Shown: positions 6,478 to 6,721 of the stretch, one piece after another
Numbering within the stretch: the stretch's first letter is position 1
How the letters are laid out: each line of letters begins with the position of its first letter
Program-made: the position numbers and the translations under genes
Notes under the pieces: model-generated
What the model was told of the DNA's origin: nothing
The model's input: the letters and a program-made list of their open reading frames with translations, nothing else
Database searches by the model: none
Assembly (NCBI GenBank): GCA_009929975.1
Contig: RZZF01000101.1
Location: 1-6,721, forward strand
Source of the DNA: Clostridia bacterium
GTDB lineage: Bacteria > Bacillota > Clostridia > Saccharofermentanales > UBA5734
DNA length: 6,721 nucleotides
Reading direction: 5' to 3'

Positions 6478-6721
6478 ATGATGAAAATTGGATTTATCGG
6501 ACTGGGAATCATGGGGCGTCCGATGGCGCTCAATCTGATCAGGGGCGGTCATCAACTGGTTGTCTGGCAGAAGTCAGGTGCGGCAGAAGAACTGGTGGCG
6601 GCCGGCGCTCAGACCGCTGACAGCTATAGCGAATTGGCAGCAGGGGTTGAACTGGTGATTTTAATGCTGCCGGATTCCCCCCAGGTTGAACAGGTCGTGT
6701 TGGGTGAACAGGGTGTACTGC
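6478..6721 (+). CDS. garR: Beta-hydroxyacid dehydrogenase, probable tartronate semialdehyde reductase (3' end outside window)
   Basis: The first 81 residues of a 6-phosphogluconate dehydrogenase-like NAD(P)-binding protein. Residues 3-30 form the Rossmann beta-alpha-beta with GLGIMG (8-13) and RPMALNL. MLPDSPQVEQV (63-73) and LGEQGV follow, closely resembling E. coli GarR, which reduces tartronate semialdehyde to D-glycerate in glucarate/glyoxylate use. 3-hydroxyisobutyrate dehydrogenase and succinic semialdehyde reductase relatives share this region, and the catalytic Lys and substrate loop (DAPVSGG) lie beyond the window, so the substrate is not settled. After the second strand the sequence is WQKS where NADP enzymes often have NR(T/S); cofactor preference is therefore unclear. 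Tandem ATGs at 6478 and 6481 are both possible starts; GGTGAT just upstream (6472-6477) is a weak ribosome binding site that spaces better to 6481. Confidence 0.85.
   Translation, partial: MMKIGFIGLGIMGRPMALNLIRGGHQLVVWQKSGAAEELVAAGAQTADSYSELAAGVELVILMLPDSPQVEQVVLGEQGVL

Noticed and set aside
1..6721. Mobile elements, CRISPR arrays, tRNA or rRNA genes, riboswitches
   Set aside because: No terminal repeats, transposase motifs, regularly spaced repeats, tRNA cloverleaf or rRNA-like stretches were seen on either strand by eye.

Overview
This window looks like an ordinary chromosomal stretch from an anaerobic, moderately high-GC member of the Bacillota (Firmicutes). The evidence is a pyruvate kinase with the Bacillus-type C-terminal extra domain, strong AAAGGAG ribosome binding sites 6-7 nt before several starts, TGnTATAAT promoters, and a class I hybrid cluster protein typical of strict anaerobes. 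An Erysipelotrichia- or Clostridia-like lineage is plausible but cannot be fixed from the sequence alone.

Layout. At the left edge is the 3' two-thirds of pyruvate kinase (pyk, + strand). It converges, across 30 nt with no clear terminator, on a three-gene minus-strand operon. That operon reads from 4137 down to 1294: a DEAD-box RNA helicase, a YbdG-like MscS-family mechanosensitive channel and a YbgC/FadM-type hotdog acyl-CoA thioesterase. The intergenic gaps are 10 and 20 nt. The channel and thioesterase start codons are best placed downstream of the longest possible frames, because the ribosome binding sites fit the internal ATGs.

Between the helicase and the next gene is about 500 nt without an intact gene. 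It holds the helicase promoter, a decayed N-terminal fragment of a major facilitator transporter (+ strand, frameshifted and truncated) and a strong hairpin terminator serving the gene to the right. That gene is hcp (minus strand), an intact class I hydroxylamine reductase / hybrid cluster protein with all hybrid-cluster ligands present. Divergent from it, running off the right edge, is the N-terminal third of a beta-hydroxyacid dehydrogenase resembling tartronate semialdehyde reductase (GarR/GlxR).

Function. The genes are mostly housekeeping or stress related: glycolysis, RNA remodelling, osmotic protection, acyl-CoA turnover and nitrosative/oxidative stress defence. I see no phage, transposon, CRISPR array, defence island or new multigene system. 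The parts most worth a second look are the 206-nt hcp/dehydrogenase divergent control region, which has overlapping dyads between two extended -10 promoters, and the eroded transporter whose start region now holds the helicase promoter.
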